Source: an uncultured Collinsella sp.
GTDB taxonomy: Bacteria > Actinomycetota > Coriobacteriia > Coriobacteriales > Coriobacteriaceae
Length of the DNA: 5,632 bases
NCBI GenBank assembly: GCA_900549135.1
Contig: URNI01000119.1
Coordinates: 1-5,632, forward strand
Direction of reading: 5' to 3'
The position numbers and the translations under genes were made by a program. Within the stretch, counting starts at the first letter, position 1. Every line of letters starts with the position of its first letter. This document shows, piece after piece, positions 5,071 to 5,632 of this stretch. The notes below the pieces were generated by a model. The model saw only the letters and a list, made by a program, of their open reading frames with translations. It searched no databases and had not been told where the DNA came from.

Positions 5071-5632
5071 CAGCCAAACCTCTTCTCATCAATCGCGTGC
5101 AACGCGCAAGGCAACACCATCCAGGCGGCGTACACGACATAGCCTGGCCACGGCGCCGGCACCGAGAGCTGCGGATAAAACGAATACTGCGTCGTCGCGG
5201 TCCACGCCACCGCCACCGCGGCAGCGCCAAACAGTACGAGCCCGACCAGCGCGGCAACGTCGCTGCGCCCCAGTCGATACCGCGCATACGTCATACGACG
5301 TGTCGCGGCACCCCACCCGCGCGAGCGCATCGCGTCCGCGCGCTCCAGCGAATCTTCCATGCCCCAGCCCATCAACACGCTCGACGCCCGCAGGCGCGAT
5401 CGCACGGGATCGGTGGGCGCGCGGCCCGGCACATCAATCGCATCCTGCACCGCCAGCACCGTACGACCGCGGCGCAAAAACTGCGGGATAAGCCTCATGC
5501 ACATCGAGATCATGAGCGCAATCACCGGTGCGGCATTACCCAGCAGCGCGAGCACCTTGTCGTATTCGAGCATCGACGCCGCGGCCTCAAACCACAGCAC
5601 GCTCGCCACAAACAGCCCGCCCATGCACAGGC
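5070..5632 (-). CDS. ecfT: ECF transporter T component (EcfT/CbiQ family), start beyond right edge
   Basis: EcfT is the membrane scaffold that couples ATP hydrolysis to movement of the S component. The frame is open to the window edge, so the N-terminal part (probably 70-100 residues, since the family is about 250-280) is missing; the first in-window ATG at 5622-5624 sits inside a hydrophobic helix and is not a credible start. Counting from that Met, there is a hydrophobic helix at about 31-48, a charged cytosolic stretch with CMRLIPQFLRRGRTV (42-56), the coupling-helix motif SLERADAMRSRGWG (92-105) containing the family's Ala-x-x-x-Arg-(Ser/Gly) type signature, then two further membrane segments at about 123-142 and 158-175. 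The C terminus ends DEKRFG. The stop codon overlaps the ATPase start by one base. Any promoter or vitamin-sensing riboswitch of this operon would be to the right of the window. Confidence 0.88.
   Translation of the reverse strand, partial: LCMGGLFVASVLWFEAAASMLEYDKVLALLGNAAPVIALMISMCMRLIPQFLRRGRTVLAVQDAIDVPGRAPTDPVRSRLRASSVLMGWGMEDSLERADAMRSRGWGAATRRMTYARYRLGRSDVAALVGLVLFGAAAVAVAWTATTQYSFYPQLSVPAPWPGYVVYAAWMVLPCALHAIDEKRFG

Noticed and set aside
5622..5624. In-window ATG as the start of EcfT
   Set aside because: The frame is open to the edge and the Met lies in a hydrophobic helix; the product would lack the N-terminal membrane segments of the family.
1..5632. CRISPR array, tRNA/rRNA, transposase, toxin-antitoxin or phage genes
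   Set aside because: No regularly spaced direct repeats, no recognisable tRNA or rRNA stretches, and no reading frame resembling such proteins were seen on either strand.

Overview
The window is about 5.6 kb of GC-rich bacterial DNA. The third-position GC bias, strong AGGAGG-type ribosome binding sites and gene content suggest an intestinal high-GC actinomycete of the Coriobacteriia, with Collinsella the most likely genus. That assignment is inference from style and gene content, not from a marker gene.

Layout from left to right. (1) 1-780, minus strand: a reading frame that begins as dihydropteroate synthase (FolP) with a perfect Shine-Dalgarno. At about residue 188-192 it becomes what looks like the C-terminal domain of a Bacteroidota-type topoisomerase IV subunit A, and it runs off the window edge still open. 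(2) 876-1628, minus strand: a complete SIR2-family NAD-dependent protein deacylase, 95 bp upstream of folP with a hairpin and a possible promoter between them. (3) 1742-2560, plus strand: a complete exodeoxyribonuclease III family AP endonuclease, divergent from the sirtuin. (4) 2561-2708: a non-coding convergent gap holding two hairpins, one with a nearly perfect 23-bp stem. (5) 2709-5632, minus strand: a compact ECF-type vitamin/micronutrient importer operon in the order T component (start lies beyond the right edge), double ATPase fused in one chain, S component. The junctions are a 1-nt stop/start overlap and a 4-nt gap.

The ECF genes form one dedicated (group I) transporter: EcfT couples two ATPase domains to the substrate-binding S protein. 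The substrate cannot be read from the sequence. The T / duplicated ATPase / S layout is shared with predicted cobalamin transporters (CbrTUV), which makes cobalamin a candidate only.

Two things deserve attention. The FolP/topoisomerase join at about 195-240 is either an assembly chimera between two gut bacteria or a real cross-phylum recombination; the first is more likely. In the ATPase gene, the linker between the two ATPase domains is encoded by a 189-bp segment (4088-4276, exactly 63 codons). It is bounded by inverted repeats and contains further inverted repeats all centred near 4180, which suggests a palindromic repeat element carried in frame inside the coding sequence.
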